From Sporosarcina sp. (GTDB lineage: Bacteria > Bacillota > Bacilli > Bacillales_A > Planococcaceae): a stretch of 64,000 nt of DNA. Below, piece by piece: positions 29,788 through 39,427 of the stretch (positions are counted from its first letter, which is position 1; each line of letters starts with the position of its first letter). The stretch covers positions 25,049 through 89,048 of the forward strand of contig NZ_JARICI010000015.1 of assembly GCF_029257255.1 (NCBI RefSeq), written 5' to 3'. The notes under the pieces are model-generated. The model made no database searches, had not been told where the DNA came from, and was given only the letters and a program-made list of their open reading frames with translations. The position numbers and the translations under genes are program-made.

Positions 29788-32700
29788 TCGGATCTACCTC
29801 CTTCCGCATTTTTTCTAATGAATCTTCCGGTTTCAGTGCTGCATAATGCCGTTCTGGCTGCGTCGGATCTGTCCGGTCGAACTGACAAATCGACTGATAC
29901 GAGCAGAACTGGCATGGCATATGATCTTTCAGACGGTACGGATAAACTCGCGTATCTCCCGCCAACATACCGTCGCCTGCCTGCCTGTGCCGCTTCCGCA
30001 CAAATGTACGCATCATATTCAAATCCTCAGTCGGCAATACTTTCGACGTCGAATAAAACGAACCGTCCTTTTTCAGCCGCGCCGGAATAATGAGCGATTC
30101 ACTTTCCAGATGATCATCCATCGCAAGCGCCACTTCCGCATCTTCCACGATATACCCTTGCATCTTGTAAGACTTCATTAATTCCTTCTCGACAGCATCA
30201 TCCGCCAGCTCTTTCGTCAAGCGCAGCATCGGATTATGCACGTACATATACAGCACACCTGCAGGATCTGCGTGCACACCGAGCCAGTCGTCCGCGTGTT
30301 CAAGCGCGACGTCGAGATACGTCAGCATTTGCAATGAAAGACCGTAATACACTTCGGTCAGATCAAGAGCACGCGCGGAAGATTTATAATCTACGACACG
30401 CAGAAATGTCTGATCATCTTTCTTCATCGTATCCACTCGGTCAATCCGTCCTCTAATGCGCATCTGCTGCCCTTGCTTTAATTGAATCTCAAGTGGCGGG
30501 ATGGCTTCATTCGGACCAAATCCTGCTTCAATCGCAATCGGTGTGAACTTTGAGTTGCGTGACTGCGACTGTAGCGCGCTAATCGTCCGCTGAATGATTT
30601 GCATAAGTTTGCGCTGAATATACGCGTAGCGCTGGCTCGATAGCAAAATCTTATGGAAGAATTTCGGCGTCAGCGCATCAATCGCTTCACGTCCAAGCTG
30701 CCAGCACTGCTCTCTCGTCAACTCAGCCCATGACAGCCCCTGCCGCATCACTTCGTCCGATACCCATTTCAATGCGGCATGGAATAGATCACCGATATCC
30801 GGTGCTTCCAACTGGAATTCCGTCCGGTCCTGCAAGCCAAGACCATACGTCGTGAAATGCTGGAACGGACAGCTGTAATACGATTCGATTCGCGAAACAC
30901 TCGTGGTAAATGAAGTGCCGTATAACCCGGCAGTCAAATGCGGATCAAGCATCTCCGTTTTCTGCCGCTTCAATGCAGGCTGCGCGATTGACTGAATAAT
31001 AGACGACCATAGCGGATCTTCCTTATAATACGCAAGCACCGCCTGCCACTCCGGCTCCATTTCCTCATGTGAATTTGCCTGTCGCATGACGCGCACCGCA
31101 TAGGACAAGGAAACTTCGGGGTGCTCAATATAAGGCATTTTATCTTCTGTATCGGGAAGGTCCGTCGGCTCAATAACGGCGAGCTCTACCGGAATATCAT
31201 TAGAAATTTGCTGCAGTCTCGGAACATAGAGAGACGGAATGAGCGCTTTTCCTTCTTCATCCGCAATTGGATAGCTGACTGTCAGACGCTCCCTCGCACC
31301 CGTGAAGGCACGGTACACCATATACGATTCTCGCATCAACTGTGTCTTTGAAGTCGGCGCGAGGGTAATGCCAAGCTCGCTGAACAGCTCTCTATCGTGA
31401 TCTGACAGCAACCCTTCATGATCATTACGCAAAGGCAACACGCCTTCATTTGCCCCTAACACAAACACACAATCGACATCCATCGAATTAAACAGCTCGA
31501 CCGTCGTCACCGTCACTTGATCAAGCGACGGAGGAATGAGTTTGAATTCGAGTGTATCGAAACCTTCGTCGAGTATTTTAATCGCGTCTGCAATCGGCAA
31601 TTCTTTATCACCAAACATCAGCACAAACTGATCGAGCACATTGATCCAGCTGTTCCACGCCTGCTCATGCTCTGCTGCCTCGCGCAGCCGGTTCTCTTGC
31701 TGCTCTTCTTTTTCAAGTCCGACCATTTTGTCATAGACGTGCAGCGATTCCATCGTAAAGAACAGTGCTTCCGCAACATCGCGGCCGGTTTTCGCATCTT
31801 GCATTTTTTCTTGAAGTTCCAGCAACGGCTGACGAATTATATCTCGTGTCTCCGCGTATTCTGCCTGCATCGCCAATTCCTCATCGGTCTGGACTTTCTT
31901 GACCATCTCAAGCCCGCGGTAACGGCTAACAATCCAGCGTTCCTCGTCCAGCCAGCGTTTGCTGCCGTGAATTCCTTTTGCCAAAATGAAATTTTCTAGA
32001 CGGTCCGCCCGTTCCCGCCACACTTGCTTGCTTTCATTAGCAGGGAAAAAGAGGTCCGTTTTGACAGCGCGGAAGACTGCTTCATACGTCCAATCCGTGC
32101 GCACTGCTTCGAGCAATGAACGGGCAAACTCAATGAGCGGATGGTGCAGCATCGGCTTTTTACGGCTGATGAACACGGGAATATCGTACTGCGGAAAAAT
32201 CATTTGAAGCAGCTCATCGTATTCTTCAGGCTGTCTGTAGATCACGGAAATGTCTTGATAACGCTTGCCTTCGCGCATCAGCTTACGAATCGAACGCGCG
32301 ACCGCATGCACTTCTGCACGCCGGTTCGTCGCCTCGATTAACTGGATATGACTTTCAGATTCTTTTGTTTGTGGCGGATAGTTATCAAATTGTTCTTCTA
32401 AATGCTTTAACTCTTCATTGGAAAATCTCTGCAGTTCTGTCAGATGAACCGTTTCGTCGAGCGGCACAGAATCACTGTACGCATGCTGCTGAAGCGTTGC
32501 GAATTGCTGTTCAGCCGTATAAAACAGCTCATGCTCGCCACTCTGCCCCGCATCTTCCATAGGCAGCACCACATTAACACGTTTCGTGAATTTCATCAGC
32601 TGCGAGATGATATTGTATTCCTGCGTCGTGAAATCGCCGAAGCCGTCTATGTAAATAGTGGAATCCTTCAGCCACTCTGCATGCGGAATCTGTTGGGCGA

Positions 32701-33262
32701 GAGCGTTGAGCTGCCCTTCGCTGTCCATATACGTTGTGCCCAGACGTTCCTCTATTTTACCTAGCAAAAGTTGCAGATCATGCGCTTTGTCTTGCAAAAT
32801 CCGAGGTGCCTGTTGATCTTCTAGTAAAGCAGTGACTGCAGCGAAAGTTTGCTGATCAATGCAGTATTTGCTGAATTCTTTCATGACATCGCTGATTTGC
32901 TCGGCAAAGCCGTGTTTCGACGCCGCCTGCTTGAACAGACGGAAGTCTTCTTTATTTTCTTCGAGCACGCTACGGACGAGCATGCGGTAGCCAAAGCTGT
33001 CGACTTCTTCACGTGTGATGCCGCCGACTTCCTGAAGGACGCGCCAGGCGAGCCGTTTGAATGTCAAGACTTGCGCGCGAATCATGCCGCTCAGCCCGAA
33101 TTTGACCGAGAGGCTGTATTCCATGGAGTACGACAGCTGATCCGGCACAATGACAATAATCGGCGGCCCCATTGGACGCTGCTTCAATTCTTCAGCGATT
33201 TCATTTTGAATGAAGTATGTTTTCCCCGTTCCTGAACGGCCTGTGATGAAACGCAGTGACAT
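29774..33262 (-). CDS. addB: ATP-dependent helicase/deoxyribonuclease subunit B
   Basis: Partner of AddA. About 1162 aa: Walker A TGRSGTGKTYF at the N-terminus, an inactivated helicase core that recognises Chi, and a C-terminal nuclease with LRVVDYKSS plus the Fe-S cysteines in CQFCSYQSICQFD and an earlier Cys in YSCPFQHF. ATG 33262 (MSLRFITGR) follows AAAGGAG; the longer frame to 33346 reads into the repeat upstream and is rejected. Confidence 0.97.
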   Translation of the reverse strand: MSLRFITGRSGTGKTYFIQNEIAEELKQRPMGPPIIVIVPDQLSYSMEYSLSVKFGLSGMIRAQVLTFKRLAWRVLQEVGGITREEVDSFGYRMLVRSVLEENKEDFRLFKQAASKHGFAEQISDVMKEFSKYCIDQQTFAAVTALLEDQQAPRILQDKAHDLQLLLGKIEERLGTTYMDSEGQLNALAQQIPHAEWLKDSTIYIDGFGDFTTQEYNIISQLMKFTKRVNVVLPMEDAGQSGEHELFYTAEQQFATLQQHAYSDSVPLDETVHLTELQRFSNEELKHLEEQFDNYPPQTKESESHIQLIEATNRRAEVHAVARSIRKLMREGKRYQDISVIYRQPEEYDELLQMIFPQYDIPVFISRKKPMLHHPLIEFARSLLEAVRTDWTYEAVFRAVKTDLFFPANESKQVWRERADRLENFILAKGIHGSKRWLDEERWIVSRYRGLEMVKKVQTDEELAMQAEYAETRDIIRQPLLELQEKMQDAKTGRDVAEALFFTMESLHVYDKMVGLEKEEQQENRLREAAEHEQAWNSWINVLDQFVLMFGDKELPIADAIKILDEGFDTLEFKLIPPSLDQVTVTTVELFNSMDVDCVFVLGANEGVLPLRNDHEGLLSDHDRELFSELGITLAPTSKTQLMRESYMVYRAFTGARERLTVSYPIADEEGKALIPSLYVPRLQQISNDIPVELAVIEPTDLPDTEDKMPYIEHPEVSLSYAVRVMRQANSHEEMEPEWQAVLAYYKEDPLWSSIIQSIAQPALKRQKTEMLDPHLTAGLYGTSFTTSVSRIESYYSCPFQHFTTYGLGLQDRTEFQLEAPDIGDLFHAALKWVSDEVMRQGLSWAELTREQCWQLGREAIDALTPKFFHKILLSSQRYAYIQRKLMQIIQRTISALQSQSRNSKFTPIAIEAGFGPNEAIPPLEIQLKQGQQMRIRGRIDRVDTMKKDDQTFLRVVDYKSSARALDLTEVYYGLSLQMLTYLDVALEHADDWLGVHADPAGVLYMYVHNPMLRLTKELADDAVEKELMKSYKMQGYIVEDAEVALAMDDHLESESLIIPARLKKDGSFYSTSKVLPTEDLNMMRTFVRKRHRQAGDGMLAGDTRVYPYRLKDHMPCQFCSYQSICQFDRTDPTQPERHYAALKPEDSLEKMRKEVDPNANS

Positions 33263-33299
33263 GTTGGTTTTGCTCCTTTCTTTGTACAATTGAATTTGT

Positions 33300-34130
33300 A
33301 TGTAGTTGGGGATTTTCGCTCCGGGCAGACGCTTTCCGCGGGGCATGGCTTGAGCCTCCTCGTCCGCTACGCTACCTGCGGGGTCTCAAGGCTCATGCTA
33401 TTCCCGCAGGAGTCGCCGCCCTGCGCTCCAATCCCTAAATAGTAAGCTAAATGAATAAGAGTTAGCTTTTCAATTATACCTCTTAAGTTCTTCGGTACTT
33501 TGTCTTGTGTAAAAAACAACTGTATGTATAATTTATACAGTTCTATTTTATATTAAAATGAGTTCTAGTTCTTTGAAAGCAAGCTTAGTATTGTAACCTC
33601 ATACTTAGCTTTTAAGCCCACAATAAATTTCCAGTTCATAGGTATTGTGCCAGTGAAAATGCTATTTGTTTAAATGTAGTTTGGTGTCACTAATATGCAG
33701 ATAGCGTCTTGATCCCAAAACATTGGTGCAAAGTTCAAAACCATGAATATTAATAACTTAGCAATAAACAAAAGACTAAAATCAAACTCAATATCCTCTT
33801 TTAACCCAAGCCAATGAGACATAAATACTTTATATACTCCGTGATCCACAAAGCTTCCCAGATGTTAGAAGGCTTTAGCGTCCTTACTATATCAATTCGT
33901 AACAAAAAGTAGGATTGAAGCGGAGGGTCGGGCGACTCCTGCGGGAATAGCAATTACTTCTGCGATTAAAGGCGAAGCGTTATGAGCATGAGTCTGGAGA
34001 CCCCGCAAAGATGCCTTAATTTCTGTAAAGAGCACAGAAATACGGCAAATCGAACACTTCGCAGTTCGATTGGCAGAAGCCACGCCCGCGGAAAGCGTCC
34101 CCACCTGTAGCGGAAATCCCAAACTGCCCA
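33300..34130. repeat. Composite intergenic element E with nested hairpins
   Basis: Left module at about 33305-33440 (GGGCAGACGCTTTCCGCGGG, GGAGTCGCCGCCCTGCGCTC), AT-rich spacer 33441-33905 with TGAGACATAAATACTTTATA and CTTCCCAGATGTTAG, and right module 33910-34125. Inside the right module two extra hairpins are nested: ATTTCTGT/ACAGAAAT (34019-34041) and AATCGAAC/GTTCGATT (34047-34071). No gene in 33263-34215. Confidence 0.8.
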
Positions 34131-34215
34131 CTAACTAGTCTTGCATTCAACACAAAAAAATCCCGCCACACCGTTTCTTTCATTGTACCGAAAGAGTGGT
34201 GAGACAGGAAATTTT

Positions 34216-34851
34216 TTAATTATTCTTTTCCTCTGGCTTGTTCAGCGTTGAGAAGCTTCTGAAATCATCTTCCACTTTTTTATTCAGCCTGCGTTCAAAC
34301 CACTTCCCAACAATCCACAGCAGGAAAATCAGCAAGAACATGATCAGCGTTCTGATCGGCTTCGTAAACAAAGCCCTGAAATCGTAACCTATGTACGTAA
34401 TCATAATAATCATCACAAGCTTTCCAAGCATCAGCGCAAACAAATAATTCTTCTTATTCATATTCGACAAACCCGCCACTAGATTAACGAGTGCTGACGG
34501 CGTGAACGGGAAACATATCAGTATGAAAAGCGGTCCGAATCCGTTACGCTCCACCCATTGAATCAGCTTCTGCACTTTCGCTGGTCTCTTCAAGAATGAA
34601 AAGAAGCGGTTGTGGCCGTAATAGCGCACCAGCAGGAACACCGCATACGACCCCGCAACCGTCCCCACCCATGACAGCAAAAAGCCGTACCAGAAGCCGA
34701 ACGCGATGGCGTTAGCGAAGACGAAGACGACAAGCGGCAGAAACGGCAGAAACGCTTCCAGAAATGGCGGGATGAGCCCCACAAACAAACCTATTGATTC
34801 ATACTGCTCTGCCAAGTCTTCTACTTTATCAATCGACAACCATTCATTCAT
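34216..34851 (-). CDS. TVP38/TMEM64 (DedA-like) family membrane protein
   Basis: About 211 aa with five or six membrane helices and the SNARE-associated/VTT core: GFWYGFLLSWVGTVAGSYAVF, VERNGFGPLFILICFPFTPSALVNLVAGLSN. Related DedA/VTT proteins affect lipid transport and membrane homeostasis; exact role unknown. The longest frame (34866) begins inside GGTGAGGGTG; ATG 34851 is spaced correctly from it. Divergent from azlC. Confidence 0.88.
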   Translation of the reverse strand: MNEWLSIDKVEDLAEQYESIGLFVGLIPPFLEAFLPFLPLVVFVFANAIAFGFWYGFLLSWVGTVAGSYAVFLLVRYYGHNRFFSFLKRPAKVQKLIQWVERNGFGPLFILICFPFTPSALVNLVAGLSNMNKKNYLFALMLGKLVMIIMITYIGYDFRALFTKPIRTLIMFLLIFLLWIVGKWFERRLNKKVEDDFRSFSTLNKPEEKNN

Positions 34852-34927
34852 CACAAACACCCTCACCGTTTCGAATTAACTTATAGTATAATAGCAGACA
34901 GATTCTTAAAGAAAGATGGGTTGCTAG

Positions 34928-35653
34928 ATGAACACAACCTTTTCTCAAGGCGTAAAAGCGGGGACAAGCATTGCAATCGGCTACTTCCCTGTCGCCTTGA
35001 CATTCGGACTGCTTGCCAAAACAACCGGCCTGTCCATTTTTGAAGCTACTGCCATGAGCCTGCTCGTCTATGCCGGCGCTTCACAATATATGGCGCTCAG
35101 CCTGATTGCAACGGGCGTGGCCCCTTGGCTTATCGTAATGAATACATTCATCGTCAACATCCGCCACTTTTTGATGACCGCTTCATTGAGCGAAAATGTT
35201 GCACCTGCACCAAAGTGGATGAAAGCGATCTATGCTTTCGGTATTACCGATGAATCTTTTTCTGTACTGTCTACGCAAAAAGGCGGTAAGATCACAGCCG
35301 TATTCACGTTCGGTGTTACCTTGATTGCCTACAGCAGCTGGGTGATCTTCACAGCAGTAGGCCATGTAATCGGAGCCAATCTGCCGCAGTTTCTGCAGCA
35401 AGCGATGTCCGTTGCGCTTTATGCGATGTTCATCGGACTGCTCGTTCCTTCGATGAAAGGTAACCGGAAAGTCGTGTTGCTGGCCGTAATTGGCGCCGGT
35501 ATTCATTGTGTACTGTATTACTCGAACCTGCTTTCAACCGGCTGGTCTATATTGGTCGCAACGCTCGGTTCCGCAATCATTGTGGAAATTTTATATGTAA
35601 AAACCAATAAAACTGTTGAGAACTGGACTGCAGAGAAGGAGGCTGATCAATAA
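34928..35653 (+). CDS. azlC: Branched-chain amino acid exporter large subunit AzlC
   Basis: 241 aa with about seven membrane helices. AzlC hallmarks are GVKAGTSIAIGYFPVALTFG at the N-terminus, VYAGASQYMAL, and NIRHFLMTASLSE. It pairs with AzlD to export branched-chain amino acids (BrnFE type). Overlaps azlD by one base in TAATG. Confidence 0.93.
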   Translation: MNTTFSQGVKAGTSIAIGYFPVALTFGLLAKTTGLSIFEATAMSLLVYAGASQYMALSLIATGVAPWLIVMNTFIVNIRHFLMTASLSENVAPAPKWMKAIYAFGITDESFSVLSTQKGGKITAVFTFGVTLIAYSSWVIFTAVGHVIGANLPQFLQQAMSVALYAMFIGLLVPSMKGNRKVVLLAVIGAGIHCVLYYSNLLSTGWSILVATLGSAIIVEILYVKTNKTVENWTAEKEADQ

Positions 35654-35955
35654 TGGGACCTGTTTATTGGTGGATGATTCTCGGAATGGCAATCGCGACA
35701 TATTTGCCTAGAATGATTCCTTTGACGTTCCTTGACGGAAAAGAGTTGCCGCCAATCGTCAGCGGAGTGTTGCGCAATATTCCCTACGCTGTGCTCGGCG
35801 CATTGATCTTCCCTGCAATCTTGCATATCCAGGATCATATGTTATTTGGAATTATCGGTGCTATTACTGCATTCATTTTATCTTTTATTGGCTTGGACGT
35901 CATGTTCGTTGTCATTGGCACGATCGCCGTTCTAGCGGTGTATAGTTTATTTTAA
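35653..35955 (+). CDS. azlD: Branched-chain amino acid exporter small subunit AzlD
   Basis: 100 aa with three or four membrane helices; ATYLPRMIPLTFLDGKELPP and LRNIPYAVLGALIFP are typical of AzlD. Translationally coupled to azlC. A terminator follows at 36025-36067. Confidence 0.92.
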   Translation: MGPVYWWMILGMAIATYLPRMIPLTFLDGKELPPIVSGVLRNIPYAVLGALIFPAILHIQDHMLFGIIGAITAFILSFIGLDVMFVVIGTIAVLAVYSLF

Positions 35956-36024
35956 GATCTCTTACTACAATGATTCCCAAAGAATAGCTAACTAAAACAG
36001 CAAAACTTCATTACGGTACAAAAA

Positions 36025-36067
36025 TGCGGTTTTCAAAGAGTCGACTCCTTTGAAAACCGCGTATTTT
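36025..36067. terminator. Shared terminator between azlD and csbA
   Basis: Stem GCGGTTTTCAAAG / CTTTGAAAACCGC around AGTCGACTC, followed by T-rich DNA; between convergent genes and overlapping the last base of csbA. Confidence 0.88.
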
Positions 36068-36318
36068 TATTCCTCAATTTGATTCTTTCGTGCAGTGCGC
36101 ACCATACGCGTTGCAAACCAAAATCCAGCTGTCAATGAAACCGCATCGGCCACATACAGCAACCAGTTATGCGTATAGCCCGCGTAAACGGATGCCGCAA
36201 TCAGCGCGAGCGTCAAAATGAGACCGACCACATGGTGAAATGTCACCCTCGTAAAAAATACCACTAATATTCCAGGCAGTAAAGTCGCAAACAGAAGCTT
36301 CGTTTCAAAATCATGCAT
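36067..36318 (-). CDS. csbA: CsbA-like small membrane protein
   Basis: 83 aa with two or three membrane helices (KLLFATLLPGILVVFFTRVT at the N-terminus). Resembles CsbA, a sigma-B-controlled membrane protein of unknown function in B. subtilis. Here it starts 15 bp after minJ, with AAAAGGAGAG before ATG 36318, so it is probably read with minJ; I saw no separate sigma-B promoter. Confidence 0.8.
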   Translation of the reverse strand: MHDFETKLLFATLLPGILVVFFTRVTFHHVVGLILTLALIAASVYAGYTHNWLLYVADAVSLTAGFWFATRMVRTARKNQIEE

Positions 36319-36332
36319 CGCACTCTCTCCTT

Positions 36333-37514
36333 TTACCGCACAACCAGCATGCCCAGTCGGAAATGATCGTGGCGGTATAACACTTGCTGTTTCAATCGCA
36401 CTTCGCCGTCACGTCCGATGACTTGCAGGCGGCAGTGAGCAGCGTTTATTTGAATCGCATCATATAATTCGTCTTCATTGTGAATCGTAATTCCGTTAAC
36501 CGACTTGATGAGATCTCCCGGGATAATTCCCATTTTCTCTGCTGGAGAATCTTCTAGCACCGAAACGACGTAGACTCCTTCTGATTGGGGAACCAATAAA
36601 AGTGCATGTTTGCGCTCAGTGACCGACATCAAAACAGACAGGAAGATTCGGCATACGACACCCGCAATGAGTGCTGCCCAGCCTAGAATTGGCATCCAGT
36701 AAGCCCCGATACCAACTGCCGCAACCGCGACTCCAAGCCATGCAACTGCTGCCCCTATTTTAGGAAACAGCACATCAGGGAAAGTAGCGCGTGCCATTTG
36801 TGAGAACCCAATGACTAAAGGAATCGGAATCAAAGAAAACTTCTCAGAACCCAGCGTAAACTGTGGCCAGTACGGCACATATTCCGCGATCATATGTCCT
36901 GGAACGACCAACACAACCGGTACAATCCACAGCAATTTAGCCTGATATATCGCGGCACGCAACCCACGTTTTGTGGGAGTTAAAAACGGTGAAGCATGTC
37001 GGCTCGCATAACGACGGATCAATAATCCTTCCGTAAGTAAGAACAATCCTGCGATGATCGGTACCGTGACAGCCATCGTGCCGAAAAAGTCCAAGTTTTC
37101 CTGCACGAACCAATCTTTCACGGAAAATTTCGGTGCCCAGCGATCAAGCGCATACAATCCAAAAAATGCAATCGCTGCATAATAGATCGGCGAAGCGAGT
37201 TTATAAGAAAATGATAAGATTACGATCATCATCACAGCTGATACCAGGATAATCCAATTGAAATCTACGGTCAGTCCGACGCCTGCAATGAGGAGTGATA
37301 GCAGAAACCCGTGAAGCCAGGCGGATGAAATCGAGTGTTTCATTTCAGTTAGGCCCGAAAGCACACGAATTGTAAAATCTCTCCGTTCCCGTTTCACGCG
37401 CACATAGCCGAGCAAAACAGCTGCAAGAACCGCCACCAGCCACACCGGATTCAACACGAAATAGAGGATCGCTTCTGTAATGTTATTCAGTAGTTCACTA
37501 GATATGATGATCAC
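36333..37514 (-). CDS. minJ: Cell division topological determinant MinJ (PDZ membrane protein)
   Basis: 393 aa with about seven to eight membrane helices, then a C-terminal PDZ domain (about 305-393) with SVLEDSPAEKMGIIPGDLI and VNGITIHNEDEL. In B. subtilis MinJ bridges DivIVA and MinD at division sites. The context (csbA downstream, ctpB upstream) supports this. The start is taken as GTG 37514 next to GGGAAG; spacing is tight, so the true start could differ by a few codons. Confidence 0.85.
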   Translation of the reverse strand: MIIISSELLNNITEAILYFVLNPVWLVAVLAAVLLGYVRVKRERRDFTIRVLSGLTEMKHSISSAWLHGFLLSLLIAGVGLTVDFNWIILVSAVMMIVILSFSYKLASPIYYAAIAFFGLYALDRWAPKFSVKDWFVQENLDFFGTMAVTVPIIAGLFLLTEGLLIRRYASRHASPFLTPTKRGLRAAIYQAKLLWIVPVVLVVPGHMIAEYVPYWPQFTLGSEKFSLIPIPLVIGFSQMARATFPDVLFPKIGAAVAWLGVAVAAVGIGAYWMPILGWAALIAGVVCRIFLSVLMSVTERKHALLLVPQSEGVYVVSVLEDSPAEKMGIIPGDLIKSVNGITIHNEDELYDAIQINAAHCRLQVIGRDGEVRLKQQVLYRHDHFRLGMLVVR

Positions 37515-37619
37515 CTTCCCGCTCGTCCAAACAACTCTTTTACCTATTGTACAAAAAATAAAAGCAAATAGCGAATACCTACTTGCTTAAAATGGCTATT
37601 TTGATAGAGATGAGTAAAA

Positions 37620-37925
37620 AGTTATGCAGACTTCACGGCAATGAGCGTTTGCGGATACTGTCTGGGCAATGTTATTGGCGTATGATCCACCCAGCTATGC
37701 GGTAAGATCACCTTGACGCACCAAAAAGCTGTCGCAACGCACCAAAACTCCCGAGAAGCGAGCCAAAACCATCCTGCGACGCACCTTTCCACAGCTCCGC
37801 CGCACCATTCGCACCCGGCACCGAGCCAATCCACCTGGCCACCGCACCAATCCTGTGCACCCCACGCATCCTCCCAATGAAATCCACAAAAAAGCAGCTC
37901 CAGGAAAATACCTCCCAGAGCCACC
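37620..37925. other. Gap with clustered GGTGCG motifs, no convincing gene
   Basis: The gap between minJ and ctpB (37515-37928) contains a minus-strand stretch with six exact GGTGCG copies in about 180 bp (around 37715-37830), plus near-copies (GGTGCC, GGATGCG) and tracts such as TTTTTGGTGCGTC. Overlapping ORFs here encode Trp/Cys/Gly-rich peptides unlike known proteins. In B. subtilis swrA can occupy this gap; it is not seen. Confidence 0.5.
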
Positions 37926-37928
37926 ACG

Positions 37929-39362
37929 TCATTCTGCTAATTCATTCACCAAATAATCAACTGCCATTCGCAGCTGCTTGTCGTTCTTTGGTTGATTGCG
38001 GAATTCTTCAACAGTCTCTTTCAATGCAGTGAAAAATCCGCGATCCATTGAGTTGCTCTCAGCAATCTGGCGGTCGGCGCGAAAAGCGTGGACTGCCGCT
38101 GCGGTATCTTTATCATAATAGCCGTCCGTGCGACCAGGCTTATAGTCGAGCGCCTTCAGCATGCGCTGCGCGTAAGCAATCTGCTCATTGAAGTGTCCTT
38201 CTTTGAACGAATCCGTCACCATTTGTAAATGTTCTGTGAACAGGACGCTCTGCTTCACTTCAATGTCAGCCGTGACCCCTTTGCCGTGAATCCACTTTTC
38301 TTTCGGCGTCAGCCATTTATTCGTCGACAGCTTCAGTTCGCCACCGTTTGATAACTCCATTGTTTCCTGCACAGTCCCTTTACCAAAACTCGTCGTGCCA
38401 ATTAACGTTCCGCGTTTTAAATCCTTCAGCGCGGCACTCAATACTTCGCTGGCTGATGCACTTCCGACATCCTGCAGCAACACGACAGGGATTTTCTTCA
38501 ACCGTTCATTAAACTCCAGCTTCTCCGACTTTTCTGTAACAATCGGAGCCAGACTGCCTTTCGCATCTTGCATCACGACAAAAACTTGATCGTTCTCGAG
38601 TAAACTCGCTGCAATCTCAGATACCGCTACCAAATAGCCCCCCGGATTTCCGCGCACATCAATAATCACTGCCTGCGCGCCTTGCTTAATGACGTCAGAA
38701 GTCGCTTTCTGCCACTCCTTTGCCGTCTCTTCCCCAAACATCGTCAGTGCTATGTATCCCAGTTTAGCACCTCGTTCTTCAAGCAGTTGATGACTCACAG
38801 ACTGTACAGGCATCGTATCGCGCACAATCGTGAACTCCATATGCTTATCCGATTCTGGCCGGAATATCGTCAGCTTCACTTCCGTCCCTTTTTTACCCCG
38901 AATCGAATTGACGACTTCCTGCAGCGTTTCATTGCCCAGCCGTTCACCGTTCACCCGTACAATCTCATCATACGGCTGCAATCCTGCCTTTTCAGCGGGC
39001 CCGCCTTTAATTGGCGAAACAATAATATACTTACCGTTCGTCCGCGTTACTTCTGCTCCAATTCCGACTCTTGAGCCGGCAAGAGACTCCCGGTGCGATG
39101 CTGCTTCCTGTTCTGTCAGATACGTCGAATACGGATCGCCAATCGTGTCAGTCATGCCGCGCAGCGCCCCTTCAATCAGCATGTCCTTTTCAACCGGATA
39201 AACCGCTTTCTCCTGTATTGCTTCGTACGCTTCATCGAGCACAGGATATTTACTGACCGACTGCGACTGTTTGGACTCCGTTTTTCCGCATCCGTTCAAG
39301 CCGAACAGCACAACGCCGAGTAGCATCATCATTCCCACTAAAAAAAACCTGCTCCTACGCAT
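37929..39362 (-). CDS. ctpB: C-terminal processing peptidase CtpB-like (S41)
   Basis: 477-aa exported serine protease. The N-terminal signal has a lipobox (LNGC, about residue 25), suggesting a lipoprotein. Then a PDZ domain (about 90-180: GIGAEVTR, GGPAEKAGLQPYDEIVRVNG), the S41 core with Ser in GSASASEVLSAALKD and Lys in GTTSFGKGTVQE, and a C-terminal peptidoglycan-binding domain (YKPGRTDGYYDKDTAAAVHAF). Family members cleave regulators such as SpoIVFA. GGAGGAGGGG precedes ATG 39362. Confidence 0.93.
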   Translation of the reverse strand: MRRSRFFLVGMMMLLGVVLFGLNGCGKTESKQSQSVSKYPVLDEAYEAIQEKAVYPVEKDMLIEGALRGMTDTIGDPYSTYLTEQEAASHRESLAGSRVGIGAEVTRTNGKYIIVSPIKGGPAEKAGLQPYDEIVRVNGERLGNETLQEVVNSIRGKKGTEVKLTIFRPESDKHMEFTIVRDTMPVQSVSHQLLEERGAKLGYIALTMFGEETAKEWQKATSDVIKQGAQAVIIDVRGNPGGYLVAVSEIAASLLENDQVFVVMQDAKGSLAPIVTEKSEKLEFNERLKKIPVVLLQDVGSASASEVLSAALKDLKRGTLIGTTSFGKGTVQETMELSNGGELKLSTNKWLTPKEKWIHGKGVTADIEVKQSVLFTEHLQMVTDSFKEGHFNEQIAYAQRMLKALDYKPGRTDGYYDKDTAAAVHAFRADRQIAESNSMDRGFFTALKETVEEFRNQPKNDKQLRMAVDYLVNELAE

Positions 39363-39427
39363 GCAACCCCTCCTCCCTCCACTATATGAAGGCAGACAAG
39401 AAGTTACGACACAGGAACAGACTTTTT

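Noticed and set aside
37622..37932. Overlapping Trp/Cys-rich ORFs after ctpB, one starting with an ATGA overlap
   Set aside because: Composition is implausible, several frames are open because of GC-rich GGTGCG repeats, and no ribosome site or homology is recognised.
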